A stretch of 64,000 nt of DNA, taken from assembly GCA_009835005.1 (NCBI GenBank), contig WTFG01000007.1, positions 87,568-151,567 on the forward strand, in the 5' to 3' direction. Below the pieces are notes generated by a model that worked only from the letters and a program-made list of their open reading frames with translations, had not been told where the DNA came from and made no database searches. This document shows positions 46,946 to 54,596 of this stretch, piece by piece. The first letter of the stretch is position 1. Every line of letters starts with the position of its first letter. The position numbers were made by a program, and so were the translations under genes. Source of the stretch: Flavobacteriaceae bacterium Ap0902 (lineage in GTDB: Bacteria; Bacteroidota; Bacteroidia; Flavobacteriales; Weeksellaceae).

Positions 46946-47078
46946 TGTAGCCGTCTCAAAACCTTAAAAACTGGTCATTCTGAACTTGATTCAGAATCTT
47001 ATTAAATTGATAACCAGTTTATTATGACACTCTGAAATAAGTTCAGGGTGACAAAAGCGGTGTTTTGAGACAGTTACA
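46946..47078. repeat. 133-bp nested inverted-repeat element (MITE/REP-like)
   Basis: Imperfect terminal inverted repeats (TGTAGCCGTCTCAAAACC at 46946-46963 against the complement of GTGTTTTGAGACAGTTACA at 47060-47078) enclose a second inverted pair AAACTGGT / ACCAGTTT (46968-46975, 47013-47020). They also enclose two opposed copies of a TCATTCTGAACTTGATTCAG-like unit, each a small palindrome (CTGAA...TTCAG). This unit resembles a dispersed repeat I recall in many Bacteroidota genomes. It fills the gap between convergent genes and may terminate both. No clear target-site duplication. Confidence 0.7.
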
Positions 47079-47101
47079 TTTCATTTATATTAATCACAAT
47101 C

Positions 47102-47917
47102 TTATACTGCAACATTATGCGTACGTAAAGCTTCGTTTAGAGAAGTTTTTCTATCCGTAGATGCTTTTCTTTTACCAATGATTAAAGCACATGGCACTTG
47201 GAATTGTCCTGCAGGGAATTTTTTGGTGTAACTGCCTGGTATCACAACCGAACGTTCTGGGACATAGCCCTTGATTTCTTTGGGATCATCACCTGTTACA
47301 TCAATGATTCTAGTAGAACCTGTGAGTACGACATTAGCTCCTAAAACGGCTTCTTTTTCTACTCTTACACCTTCTACCACAATGCAACGAGATCCAATAA
47401 AGGCTCCATCTTCTATGATCACGGGTGCAGCTTGCAGCGGTTCTAGCACTCCACCAATTCCTACGCCACCACTCAAATGCACATCTTTACCTATTTGTGC
47501 ACAACTTCCCACGGTGGCCCAAGTATCTACCATGGTACCGCTATCTACATAAGCACCAATATTCACGTAACAAGGCATCATGATCACCCCTTTGGCTAAA
47601 TAAGATCCATGTCTGGCAATGGCATGAGGCACTACACGGACACCTTTTTCTGCGTATCCTTTCTTTAATGGAATTTTATCATGAAATTCAAAAGGACCAA
47701 CCTCTATGGTTTCCATTTGCGCAATAGGAAAATACATTACCACCGCTTTTTTTACCCATTCATTCACTTGCCAACCATCTGTAGTAGGCTCTGCAACTCT
47801 TAATTCTCCAACGTTTAATAAGTTAACAACTTCTTTTACTGCGTTTACTGCCTCTTTTTCCTTTAATAAATCTCGGTTGTCCCAAGCCTTTTCTATGATT
47901 GATTGTATATTGTTCAT
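47102..47917 (-). CDS. dapD: 2,3,4,5-tetrahydropyridine-2,6-dicarboxylate N-succinyltransferase
   Basis: Succinylase-branch enzyme of lysine/meso-DAP synthesis. The 271-residue protein has an N-terminal helical domain and a left-handed beta-helix of hexapeptide repeats (VNIGAYVDSGTMVDTWATVG; LSGGVGIGGVLEPLQAAPV; GAFIGSRCIVVEGV). It supplies the DAP used by MurE at 14929. Single gene between the repeat element and the exosortase pair. Confidence 0.97.
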   Translation of the reverse strand: MNNIQSIIEKAWDNRDLLKEKEAVNAVKEVVNLLNVGELRVAEPTTDGWQVNEWVKKAVVMYFPIAQMETIEVGPFEFHDKIPLKKGYAEKGVRVVPHAIARHGSYLAKGVIMMPCYVNIGAYVDSGTMVDTWATVGSCAQIGKDVHLSGGVGIGGVLEPLQAAPVIIEDGAFIGSRCIVVEGVRVEKEAVLGANVVLTGSTRIIDVTGDDPKEIKGYVPERSVVIPGSYTKKFPAGQFQVPCALIIGKRKASTDRKTSLNEALRTHNVAV

Positions 47918-47968
47918 GTTGGTATTTTAATATTTTAGGGTAAAGATAATTAAATAATGGGAGTTGTT

Positions 47969-48409
47969 TTATGCTGACTTTACCAGCTTTTGATTCTTCC
48001 AATACCATATAGCTGGAATCAAAATCAATAGCATCACAGGTTGAATAAGTAATCTTCTCACATAAAATCCTGCAGTGTAAAATTGGGAAAATTCTGTAGC
48101 AATAAAATAATAATAAGGCGCTAGAAATATAAAGAAAAAGAATGCAAGGATGATGGCTGAAAATTTCACTACCTTTTTGTCTAAAAAGATAAACCATATA
48201 ATGCCTAGCGATAATAGACTGTTGATGAAGTAACGTAAAGCGATGCTCCCGAAATGTTTTGCCACGTCTATATGTGGAAAGTCAATATTGAGGAAATCCT
48301 GATGAAAATATTCAAGTAAAGGATCGTAAAATAATTCTGTTTGAAATTTTCTGACTAGAATTAATCCTAGGATAAACAATGCTACGATAAACCAACGAAG
48401 TATTTTCAT
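47969..48409 (-). CDS. Exosortase F-associated membrane protein
   Basis: A 146-residue protein with four or five membrane segments (about 5-19, 56-76, 82-106, 119-137). Its size, topology and place directly after xrtF match the small protein always paired with exosortase F in flavobacteria. Its function is unknown; a helper role for the sortase is inferred from linkage. Start overlaps the xrtF stop by 4 nt. Confidence 0.8.
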   Translation of the reverse strand: MKILRWFIVALFILGLILVRKFQTELFYDPLLEYFHQDFLNIDFPHIDVAKHFGSIALRYFINSLLSLGIIWFIFLDKKVVKFSAIILAFFFFIFLAPYYYFIATEFSQFYTAGFYVRRLLIQPVMLLILIPAIWYWKNQKLVKSA

Positions 48410-48939
48410 TCTTTTTTAAATGCAAAAAATTTAACCCAAACAAGCCATAAAATAACGACTGTTCCATAGATAATGGCAGGGAATAGATAATCATGGCTCA
48501 TTTGTGAGTAAGAAGGATGGAATCTAAAAATCCACGTTAAGAGGAATATTCTGGCGATATTAGATAAAACCATGATTGCTAGCCCTCCTAAAATATATAA
48601 AGTTGTTCTAGCAAAACCTCTTGAGAATGCTATGATAAAAGATACAAAAATAATCATTACAGAAACTGCGTTACAGCCTTCATTGACTCTTGCTACATAT
48701 TTATCTTCTAAAATAAATCTACGCCATACCTCTCCTTCTATCTGCACGCTATGGGCTTTAAAACCGAATGCTTCTGCCAGCCACACCGCTTGATCTGTCA
48801 TCCAATTGGTTATAGGATCAGCCACTTCCAATTCATGTAGATAGGGCTGAAGGTACAAGCTGTACAGGATAGTAAGCAAGATATAAACCCCAAAAAACTT
48901 GGCGATAAAAAATAATATAGGTTTAAACTCCTTTAACAT
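48406..48939 (-). CDS. xrtF: Exosortase F (XrtF)
   Basis: Integral membrane transpeptidase of the exosortase/archaeosortase family, thought to cleave C-terminal sorting signals of exported proteins. In 177 residues with several membrane segments, the catalytic triad is visible: Cys89 in VNEGCNAVSVM, Arg130 in SNIARIFLL and His149 in SHDYLFP. The start is ATG 48939; the frame opens three codons earlier with a TTG. A TAAATTTG element (48946-48953) ends 6 nt before the ATG. No recognisable substrate lies in the window. Confidence 0.88.
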   Translation of the reverse strand: MLKEFKPILFFIAKFFGVYILLTILYSLYLQPYLHELEVADPITNWMTDQAVWLAEAFGFKAHSVQIEGEVWRRFILEDKYVARVNEGCNAVSVMIIFVSFIIAFSRGFARTTLYILGGLAIMVLSNIARIFLLTWIFRFHPSYSQMSHDYLFPAIIYGTVVILWLVWVKFFAFKKE

Positions 48940-48945
48940 AGATTG

Positions 48946-48953
48946 CAAATTTA
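48946..48953 (-). promoter_or_regulatory. Putative -7 element of xrtF
   Basis: Minus strand TAAATTTG matches TAnnTTTG; only 6 nt separate it from the xrtF ATG, implying a leaderless or near-leaderless mRNA if real. No -33 match. Confidence 0.35.
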
Positions 48954-48970
48954 CTAAGATTTTATTTGAT

Positions 48971-48978
48971 TATTTTTG
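48971..48978 (+). promoter_or_regulatory. Putative -7 element of the GAF/fRMsr-like gene
   Basis: TATTTTTG matches TAnnTTTG, 13 nt before ATG 48992; it is back-to-back with the xrtF element. Confidence 0.4.
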
Positions 48979-48991
48979 TAAAAATTATTTT

Positions 48992-49438
48992 ATGCGAAAT
49001 TTAAATAAACGAATAGATACACTCTTAAACGCTAACAAAGGAACGAATCAGAAATTACAACAGCTTTGTAAGTTATTGTTTGATGAGGTAGAGCACTATA
49101 ACTGGGTTGGTTTTTACTTTAAAAATGGAGATAAAAATGAGCTTAAATTAGGACCGTATGAGGGTGCGGCAACAGACCATACCATCATACCCTATGGGCG
49201 TGGTATCTGTGGGCAAGTGGCAGAATCTAATGAGACTTATGTGGTTCAGGATGTAAGTGCAGCCTCTAACTACTTATCTTGTAGCATAGATACGAAAGCA
49301 GAAATAGTAGTGCCAATTTTTAAAGATGGAGAGAACATAGGACAGATTGATATTGATTCTCATTTTAAAGATTCTATCACGCCAGGGGATCAAGAGTTTC
49401 TAGAGGAGCTTATGATAAAAGTGGCTAAGATCCTATAA
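48992..49438 (+). CDS. GAF-domain free methionine-(R)-sulfoxide reductase-like protein
   Basis: A 148-residue single GAF domain of the fRMsr (MsrC/YebR) type, which reduces free Met-R-sulfoxide. Family segments are HYNWVGFYFKNG, LGPYEG, YGRGICGQVAES, LSCSIDTKAEIVVPIF and IGQIDIDSHFKD. The cysteines in GICG and LSCS are present, but the first of the three E. coli cysteines (in GKIACV) is replaced (GAATDH), so redox chemistry may differ. The frame is open to 48899; ATG 48992 gives the family start. Confidence 0.8.
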   Translation: MRNLNKRIDTLLNANKGTNQKLQQLCKLLFDEVEHYNWVGFYFKNGDKNELKLGPYEGAATDHTIIPYGRGICGQVAESNETYVVQDVSAASNYLSCSIDTKAEIVVPIFKDGENIGQIDIDSHFKDSITPGDQEFLEELMIKVAKIL

Positions 49439-49454
49439 AGCCTATTTGTTTTTG

Positions 49455-49462
49455 TAACTTTG
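49455..49462 (+). promoter_or_regulatory. Putative -7 element of gpmI
   Basis: TAACTTTG matches TAnnTTTG, 18 nt before ATG 49481, within the 42-nt gap after the GAF gene; -33 match absent. Confidence 0.45.
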
Positions 49463-49480
49463 CAAGAGAAAATATACGTC

Positions 49481-51010
49481 ATGGAAAATAAAGTTTTACT
49501 TATGATTCTTGATGGGTGGGGACAAACCCAAGACCCAAAAGTATCTGCAATAGCGCAAGCCAATACACCATTTATAGATTCTTGTTATGAGAAATATCCG
49601 CATGCAGAATTAAGTACTTCTGGACAAGACGTAGGATTACCAGCAGGGCAAATGGGGAACTCAGAAGTTGGTCATATGAATATAGGTGCGGGAAGAGTAG
49701 TTTTTCAAAATTTAGAAAAGATCAACCGTGCTGTTAGAGAAAAAACTTTAGGCAATGAAGAGGAGTTGCAAAAAGCTTTTCGACATGCAAAAGAAAATAA
49801 CGTAAATCTACATTTTATAGGTTTGGTGTCTGATGGTGGGGTACATTCGCATATCAATCATTTAAAAGGATTGATAGAGGCTGCAGATGATTTTGGACTA
49901 GAAAATGTTTACCTGCACGCCTTTACAGATGGTAGAGATACCGATCCCAAAAGTGGTAAAGGCTTTATTGCCGATATGATTTCTTTTATGGATTCTAAGG
50001 TGGGCGAATTGGCATCGATTACGGGTAGATACTATGCCATGGATCGTGACCAGCGATGGGAGCGCGTAAAATTAGCTTATGATGCGATGGTAAATGGTAT
50101 GGGTATTCAAACCAATAATCCCATCTCAGAGATTCAGAAATCTTATGATCAAGATGTTACCGATGAGTTCTTAAAACCTATTATCTGCATGGGAGATGAA
50201 GGCGAACCATTGGCTAAAATTCAGGATAAAGATGTGGTCGTATTCTTTAACTTTAGAACAGATAGGCCACGTCAAATTACAGAAGCTTTATTTATTAAAA
50301 GCTTCCCTAAGTATAATATGGAGCCTCTAGATTTATATTTTGTTACCATGACTTCTTATGACGAGGAGTATGATGTACACGTAATCTACAGAGAAGATCA
50401 GGTGAAAATGCCAATGGGTGAGGTTTTGGCTAATGCTAACAAAAAACAAATAAGAATTGCAGAGACTGAAAAGTACCCGCACGTTACGTTCTTCTTTAAT
50501 GGTGGTAGAGAAGAACCATTTGAAGGGGAGATGAGAATCTTATGTCCTTCGCCAAAAGAAGTCGCCACTTATGATTTAAAACCAGAGATGGCAGCCTATG
50601 ATATTAGAGATAAAATCATTCCTGAGTTGCAAAAACAAGAAGTAGATTTTGTTTGCTTAAATTTTGCCAATACAGATATGGTAGGCCATACAGGGGTGTT
50701 TGAGGCAGCGGTGAAAGCAGCGGAAGTAGTAGATGAATGTGCAAAGGCGGTTGCAGAGACTGCCGTTGAGAATGGATATTCTGTAGCGATAATTGCGGAC
50801 CATGGTAACTCTGATATTATGATTAATCCAGATGGGTCACCTAATACACAACATACTACCAATCCAGTACCATTTTTCTACTTGACACCAAATCAAGATG
50901 CAGTAATTAAAAATGGTAAATTAGGTGATTTAGCACCTAGTTTCTTACAATGGATGGGTATGGATATCCCAGCAGAGATGACAGGTGATATTATAATAGA
51001 GAAGAAGTAA
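49481..51010 (+). CDS. gpmI: 2,3-bisphosphoglycerate-independent phosphoglycerate mutase
   Basis: Glycolytic/gluconeogenic enzyme interconverting 3- and 2-phosphoglycerate, with two Mn ions. The 509-residue protein opens LLMILDGWGQTQD (metal Asp), has the phosphoserine nucleophile in MGNSEVGHMNIGAGR, HAFTDGRDTDP, FFNFRTDRPRQI, NFANTDMVGHTG and ADHGNSDIM, covering phosphatase and transferase domains. A TTG seven codons upstream also opens the frame but lies inside the promoter element; ATG 49481 is correct. Confidence 0.96.
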   Translation: MENKVLLMILDGWGQTQDPKVSAIAQANTPFIDSCYEKYPHAELSTSGQDVGLPAGQMGNSEVGHMNIGAGRVVFQNLEKINRAVREKTLGNEEELQKAFRHAKENNVNLHFIGLVSDGGVHSHINHLKGLIEAADDFGLENVYLHAFTDGRDTDPKSGKGFIADMISFMDSKVGELASITGRYYAMDRDQRWERVKLAYDAMVNGMGIQTNNPISEIQKSYDQDVTDEFLKPIICMGDEGEPLAKIQDKDVVVFFNFRTDRPRQITEALFIKSFPKYNMEPLDLYFVTMTSYDEEYDVHVIYREDQVKMPMGEVLANANKKQIRIAETEKYPHVTFFFNGGREEPFEGEMRILCPSPKEVATYDLKPEMAAYDIRDKIIPELQKQEVDFVCLNFANTDMVGHTGVFEAAVKAAEVVDECAKAVAETAVENGYSVAIIADHGNSDIMINPDGSPNTQHTTNPVPFFYLTPNQDAVIKNGKLGDLAPSFLQWMGMDIPAEMTGDIIIEKK

Positions 51011-51023
51011 AAAGTAGTTGTAT

Positions 51024-51053
51024 AGCTAGGATATGAAAATGTCCTAGCTTTTA
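51024..51053 (+). terminator. Terminator of gpmI
   Basis: Eleven-bp stem (51024-51034 with 51039-51049, one G-U pair) capped by a GAAA tetraloop and followed by TTTTAATATTT, 13 nt past the stop. It lies 14 nt before the HAD gene, so some read-through is likely. Confidence 0.75.
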
Positions 51054-51063
51054 ATATTTATAT

Positions 51064-51486
51064 ATGATTAAAAGTAAAATTATTGCTGTAGATTTTGATG
51101 GTACCATAGCAGAGGATGCTTATCCGAAAGTAGGGAAAGCCAAAATGTTTGCTTTTGAAACTCTTAAAAAATTGCAGGAAGATGGGCACAGGTTAATTCT
51201 TTGGACCTATCGCCATGGTAAAACATTAGATGAGGCAGTAGAGTTTTGTAGAGAAAATGGCATTGAGTTTTACGCCATCAATCATAGTTTTGCAGGGGAG
51301 GACTTTAGTCCAGAGAAAGCAAGTAGAAAACTGAATGCAGATATCTTTATAGATGATAGAAATCTTGGTGGTTTCCCAGGTTGGGGAGAAGTTTATAGAA
51401 TCATCACAGAGAATATTCAGTTTGATTTAGATAGAGATGGCAAAGAAGCAGAACCTGTGAAGAAAAAAGGCTGGTTCGGATTTTAA
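51064..51486 (+). CDS. Small HAD-superfamily hydrolase
   Basis: A 140-residue cap-less HAD protein. The nucleophile motif DFDGT (D10, D12), the second motif ILWTYRHGKTLDEAV, and the acidic motif IFIDDRNLGGFPGWGEVY are visible. It is about the size of BT0820-like Bacteroidota phosphatases; substrate unknown. It lies 9 nt before map. Confidence 0.85.
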   Translation: MIKSKIIAVDFDGTIAEDAYPKVGKAKMFAFETLKKLQEDGHRLILWTYRHGKTLDEAVEFCRENGIEFYAINHSFAGEDFSPEKASRKLNADIFIDDRNLGGFPGWGEVYRIITENIQFDLDRDGKEAEPVKKKGWFGF

Positions 51487-51495
51487 AAAAATATT

Positions 51496-52320
51496 ATGGT
51501 TATAATTAAAACATTAGAGGAACTAGAATTAATGCATCAAAGCGCTCAATTGGTATCTAAAACCTTGGGCGAAATTGCCAAAATCATTAAACCTGGTGTT
51601 ACGACACAGGAAATCAATGATTTAGGAGATGAATATATTAGAGATCACGGTGCATATCCTGCTTTTTTAGGCATGTATGATTTCCCTAAATCGCTGTGCA
51701 TTTCTCCTAATGAGCAGGTAGTACATGGGATTCCTAATGATGAGCCATTAAAGGAAGGAGATATTGTCTCTGTAGATTGTGGCGTGTATATGAATGATTT
51801 TTATGGGGATCATGCCTATACATTTGCTGTGGGTGAAGTTAGTCCAGAAACAGAAAAATTGCTTAAGATAACTAAAGAAAGTTTGTACGAAGGGATAAGA
51901 GCTTTTCGTGCGGGGAATAGAGTAGGAGATATTGGTTATGCAATCCAGTCTTATTGTGAAAAAGAAGGTTATGGTGTGGTAAGAGAATTAGTAGGACATG
52001 GACTTGGGCGAAAAATGCATGAAGACCCTCAGGTTCCTAATTACGGTAGAAGAGGAACAGGAAAAGCTCTAAAAGACGGAATGGTACTCGCCATTGAACC
52101 GATGATCAATCGGGGGACCAAGCGTGTTAAGTTTCATAAAGATGGTTGGACGGTAACTACTAGAGACAATGAATATTCTGCCCATTTTGAACATGATGCA
52201 GCGATGATAGATGGGAAACCTAGATTGTTATCAACTTTCAAATATGTTTATGAAGCTTTAGGCATTGAAAGTAATGAGGAGGACGAGTTCCTGTTCGAGA
52301 ATGCTTTTAAAAATAAATAA
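51496..52320 (+). CDS. map: Methionine aminopeptidase, type I
   Basis: Removes N-terminal methionine from nascent proteins. The 274-residue protein shows metal ligands in SVDCGVYMNDFYGDHAYTF (two Asp), ELVGHGLGRKMHEDPQVPNYG (His), AIEPMINRG (Glu) and SAHFEHDAAM (Glu). It has no N-terminal zinc-finger extension. Followed by a terminator hairpin. Confidence 0.97.
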   Translation: MVIIKTLEELELMHQSAQLVSKTLGEIAKIIKPGVTTQEINDLGDEYIRDHGAYPAFLGMYDFPKSLCISPNEQVVHGIPNDEPLKEGDIVSVDCGVYMNDFYGDHAYTFAVGEVSPETEKLLKITKESLYEGIRAFRAGNRVGDIGYAIQSYCEKEGYGVVRELVGHGLGRKMHEDPQVPNYGRRGTGKALKDGMVLAIEPMINRGTKRVKFHKDGWTVTTRDNEYSAHFEHDAAMIDGKPRLLSTFKYVYEALGIESNEEDEFLFENAFKNK

Positions 52321-52340
52321 GGATATGATTACTTGAATTA

Positions 52341-52382
52341 ATAAGGGAGAAGAAACAATAGATTTCTCTCCCTTATATTTTA
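52341..52382 (+). terminator. Terminator of map
   Basis: Ten-bp stem ATAAGGGAGA / TCTCCCTTAT with a 16-nt loop, followed by ATTTTAT; 20 nt past the map stop and 11 nt before the next ATG. Confidence 0.75.
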
Positions 52383-52393
52383 TAAACCTATTA

Positions 52394-53158
52394 ATGATTT
52401 CGATACTGAAAACTGCATTAAACACGATTCCAAGACCATGGCTTATTCGGTTGAGTTATTGGGCTAGACCTATTCTAATTTTATGGCTAAAAGGAGATAA
52501 GTTTCAGGATCCGATTGATGGGAAGACTTATCGTAAATTATTGTCTTACGGATATGCTAAAACCAGAGAGAATGTATTGGCTCCTGGGAGTTTATCGCTA
52601 GAGCGTCATCGTTTGATGTGGCTATATCTGCAAAATGAAACTGATTTTTTTACGGCTGATTTAAAGGTCTTACACATTGCTCCCGAGCAAAGTTTTTTAT
52701 CTAAGTTCAAAAAAATGAAGAATTTAGAATATACTACCCTTGATATTGAATCTCCCATTGCAGATATCAAAGCAGATATTCGCAATTTGCCGCTGGAAAA
52801 TAATTCTTATGATGTAATCTTTTGTAACCATGTTTTAGAGCATATAGTAGAGGATGAGGCAGCTATGAAAGAACTATATCGCGTCATGAAACCAGGTGGT
52901 TGGGGGATATTCCAAGTTCCTATGAAGTATAACTTGAAAACCACTTATGAGGATTTTTCTATCACTTCTCCAGAAGAAAGACAGAAACATTTTGGTCAAT
53001 ACGACCATGTACGTTGGTATGGCTTAGATTATTTTGAGAAACTGCGCAACGTGGGTTTTAAAGTTAGAACGGATTATGGTACAGGCAATTTTACTTCTGA
53101 TGAGCAACAAAAGTTTGCTTTAATGTCTGGTGAAGTGTTACCAGTTGTGTTGAAGTAA
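52394..53158 (+). CDS. Class I SAM-dependent methyltransferase
   Basis: A 254-residue cytoplasmic enzyme of the Methyltransf_11 type. Motif I is VLHIAPEQSFLSKFKKM (glycine-poor variant), then YTTLDIESPIADIKADI, DVIFCNHVLEHIVEDEAAM and YRVMKPGGWGIFQVPM. The substrate is unknown. Basic N-terminal 60 residues precede the fold. Confidence 0.82.
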   Translation: MISILKTALNTIPRPWLIRLSYWARPILILWLKGDKFQDPIDGKTYRKLLSYGYAKTRENVLAPGSLSLERHRLMWLYLQNETDFFTADLKVLHIAPEQSFLSKFKKMKNLEYTTLDIESPIADIKADIRNLPLENNSYDVIFCNHVLEHIVEDEAAMKELYRVMKPGGWGIFQVPMKYNLKTTYEDFSITSPEERQKHFGQYDHVRWYGLDYFEKLRNVGFKVRTDYGTGNFTSDEQQKFALMSGEVLPVVLK

Positions 53159-53263
53159 GTTTTCAAAATTAAGTATCTAAAATTCATTAAGTTAAGCACA
53201 GTGTTTGCTTTTCATATTCTGAACAGTGTTTATATGTCAAGCAAAATGTTTAATTTAGCGCCG

Positions 53264-53614
53264 ATGCAGTATATTGAACACGACATAAGACCTTGGGGTG
53301 AATATTTTGTTTTAGATGAGGGTGAATCTTTTAAAGTCAAGAGAATAGTAGTGAACCCAGGTCAAAGAATTTCTTATCAATTTCATCATAAACGTTCAGA
53401 GGTTTGGACTATCGTATCAGGTATCGGTACAGTAATTTTAGATGGCAAAGTAAAAGACTATAAGGCAGGTGAGGTTATCCAAATTCACCAAGGGATGAAA
53501 CATAGGATAGAGAATAAACACAATGAACCTTGTGTCTTTATAGAGGTACAATATGGTACTTACTTTGGGGAAGATGATATTGTACGTATAGAAGATGACT
53601 ACAATAGGATTTAA
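53264..53614 (+). CDS. Cupin of the mannose-6-phosphate isomerase type II family
   Basis: A 116-residue single cupin resembling the isomerase domain of ManC. IRPWGEYFVLDEG, VNPGQRISYQFHHKRSEVW (metal His/Glu) and IQIHQGMKHRIEN are visible. ManC enzymes have an N-terminal guanylyltransferase, absent here. The same frame is open to a GTG at 53201 with further ATGs at 53234 and 53249; the conserved family sequence begins at MQYIEHDIRPWGEY, so ATG 53264 is preferred. Confidence 0.75.
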   Translation: MQYIEHDIRPWGEYFVLDEGESFKVKRIVVNPGQRISYQFHHKRSEVWTIVSGIGTVILDGKVKDYKAGEVIQIHQGMKHRIENKHNEPCVFIEVQYGTYFGEDDIVRIEDDYNRI

Positions 53615-53616
53615 GA

Positions 53617-54573
53617 TTAAATTAGACCTTGTGTTTTAAGAAAGTCTCCCATGGTTTCATATACTTTCTCTCTTACTTTTTTTCTGGATAAAATTAAATC
53701 ATGAATACCGTCTTTAATCGGAACATCTTTTAGAGAACCTTGGATGTTTTCCCCACCTTCTTTGATATGCGCTACATTCAAAATAATATCTGATGTAAAG
53801 ACATCTTGATTCATTTCCTTGGGATATGTAGATTTATCAGCGTGCATGATTAAAAAAGGGTAAGGCGATTCAATCCCTTTTCTTACTTCATCCTGTGCAG
53901 ATTTAATGGCATGGATAAATCCTAAATTTACCTTAGGCGGTACATTAGGTTTCCAAATTAAATTATATTTCCACTCCCCTTCATAGTCTTTGTGCAGTCC
54001 TTTTCCATATAATTCATTAAAACCGCCTCCAGTTTTGATATTAGGAAATAATGTCCCTAGCTTATCACCTAGTGGAATGGCTATATGTTTCACCCAACCA
54101 TTTAAATTAAAATCATAAAATGGGCTGTTTAATATGATTCCTTTAATTGCTGGATTGTTATACCTAGAAACAAAATTGGTAAGAATAAGCCCACCAGTGG
54201 AGTGTCCCATCATTATAATTTCATCATGATCTTCTTGTAGCATAATTTGAATGCTTTTTCTTATCTCTGCATCATACTCCTTAAGATTTCTTACATTATT
54301 TAGTTTTTGATGGGGTAGCCATGAACGACCATATTTGCGCAAATCAATGGCGTAGAAATCAAAATGATTTGCATTGAACCATAACGCTAATTCTTTTTGA
54401 AAATAATAATCATTAAAACCATGTATATATAATATAGCTTTTGTGGTTTGAATTTCACTTTCTCTTTTGATTAAAGTAGCAATCACTTTACCCTCATAAT
54501 CATCTGGGAATTCTAACGTTAGCGCTTTAAACCTATCGCCGAGTATATCTTTTTCATAATAAAGGTTGTCCAT
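53617..54573 (-). CDS. Alpha/beta-hydrolase (monoacylglycerol lipase / S33-like)
   Basis: A 318-residue serine hydrolase. YIHGFNDYYFQ supplies the oxyanion region, MMGHSTGGLILTNF the nucleophile Ser, LIMHADKSTY the acid region and KDGIHDLILSR the histidine. No signal peptide. It ends 2 nt from the cupin stop (convergent) and follows the ABC exporter by 23 nt, so is probably co-transcribed with it. Confidence 0.83.
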   Translation of the reverse strand: MDNLYYEKDILGDRFKALTLEFPDDYEGKVIATLIKRESEIQTTKAILYIHGFNDYYFQKELALWFNANHFDFYAIDLRKYGRSWLPHQKLNNVRNLKEYDAEIRKSIQIMLQEDHDEIIMMGHSTGGLILTNFVSRYNNPAIKGIILNSPFYDFNLNGWVKHIAIPLGDKLGTLFPNIKTGGGFNELYGKGLHKDYEGEWKYNLIWKPNVPPKVNLGFIHAIKSAQDEVRKGIESPYPFLIMHADKSTYPKEMNQDVFTSDIILNVAHIKEGGENIQGSLKDVPIKDGIHDLILSRKKVREKVYETMGDFLKTQGLI

Positions 54574-54596
54574 AGTATTGTATTCACTCTAAATTA

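Noticed and set aside
47823..48197. 124-codon minus-strand frame across the dapD start and the exosortase-associated gene
   Set aside because: Overlaps two well-supported genes in another frame; no recognisable domain.
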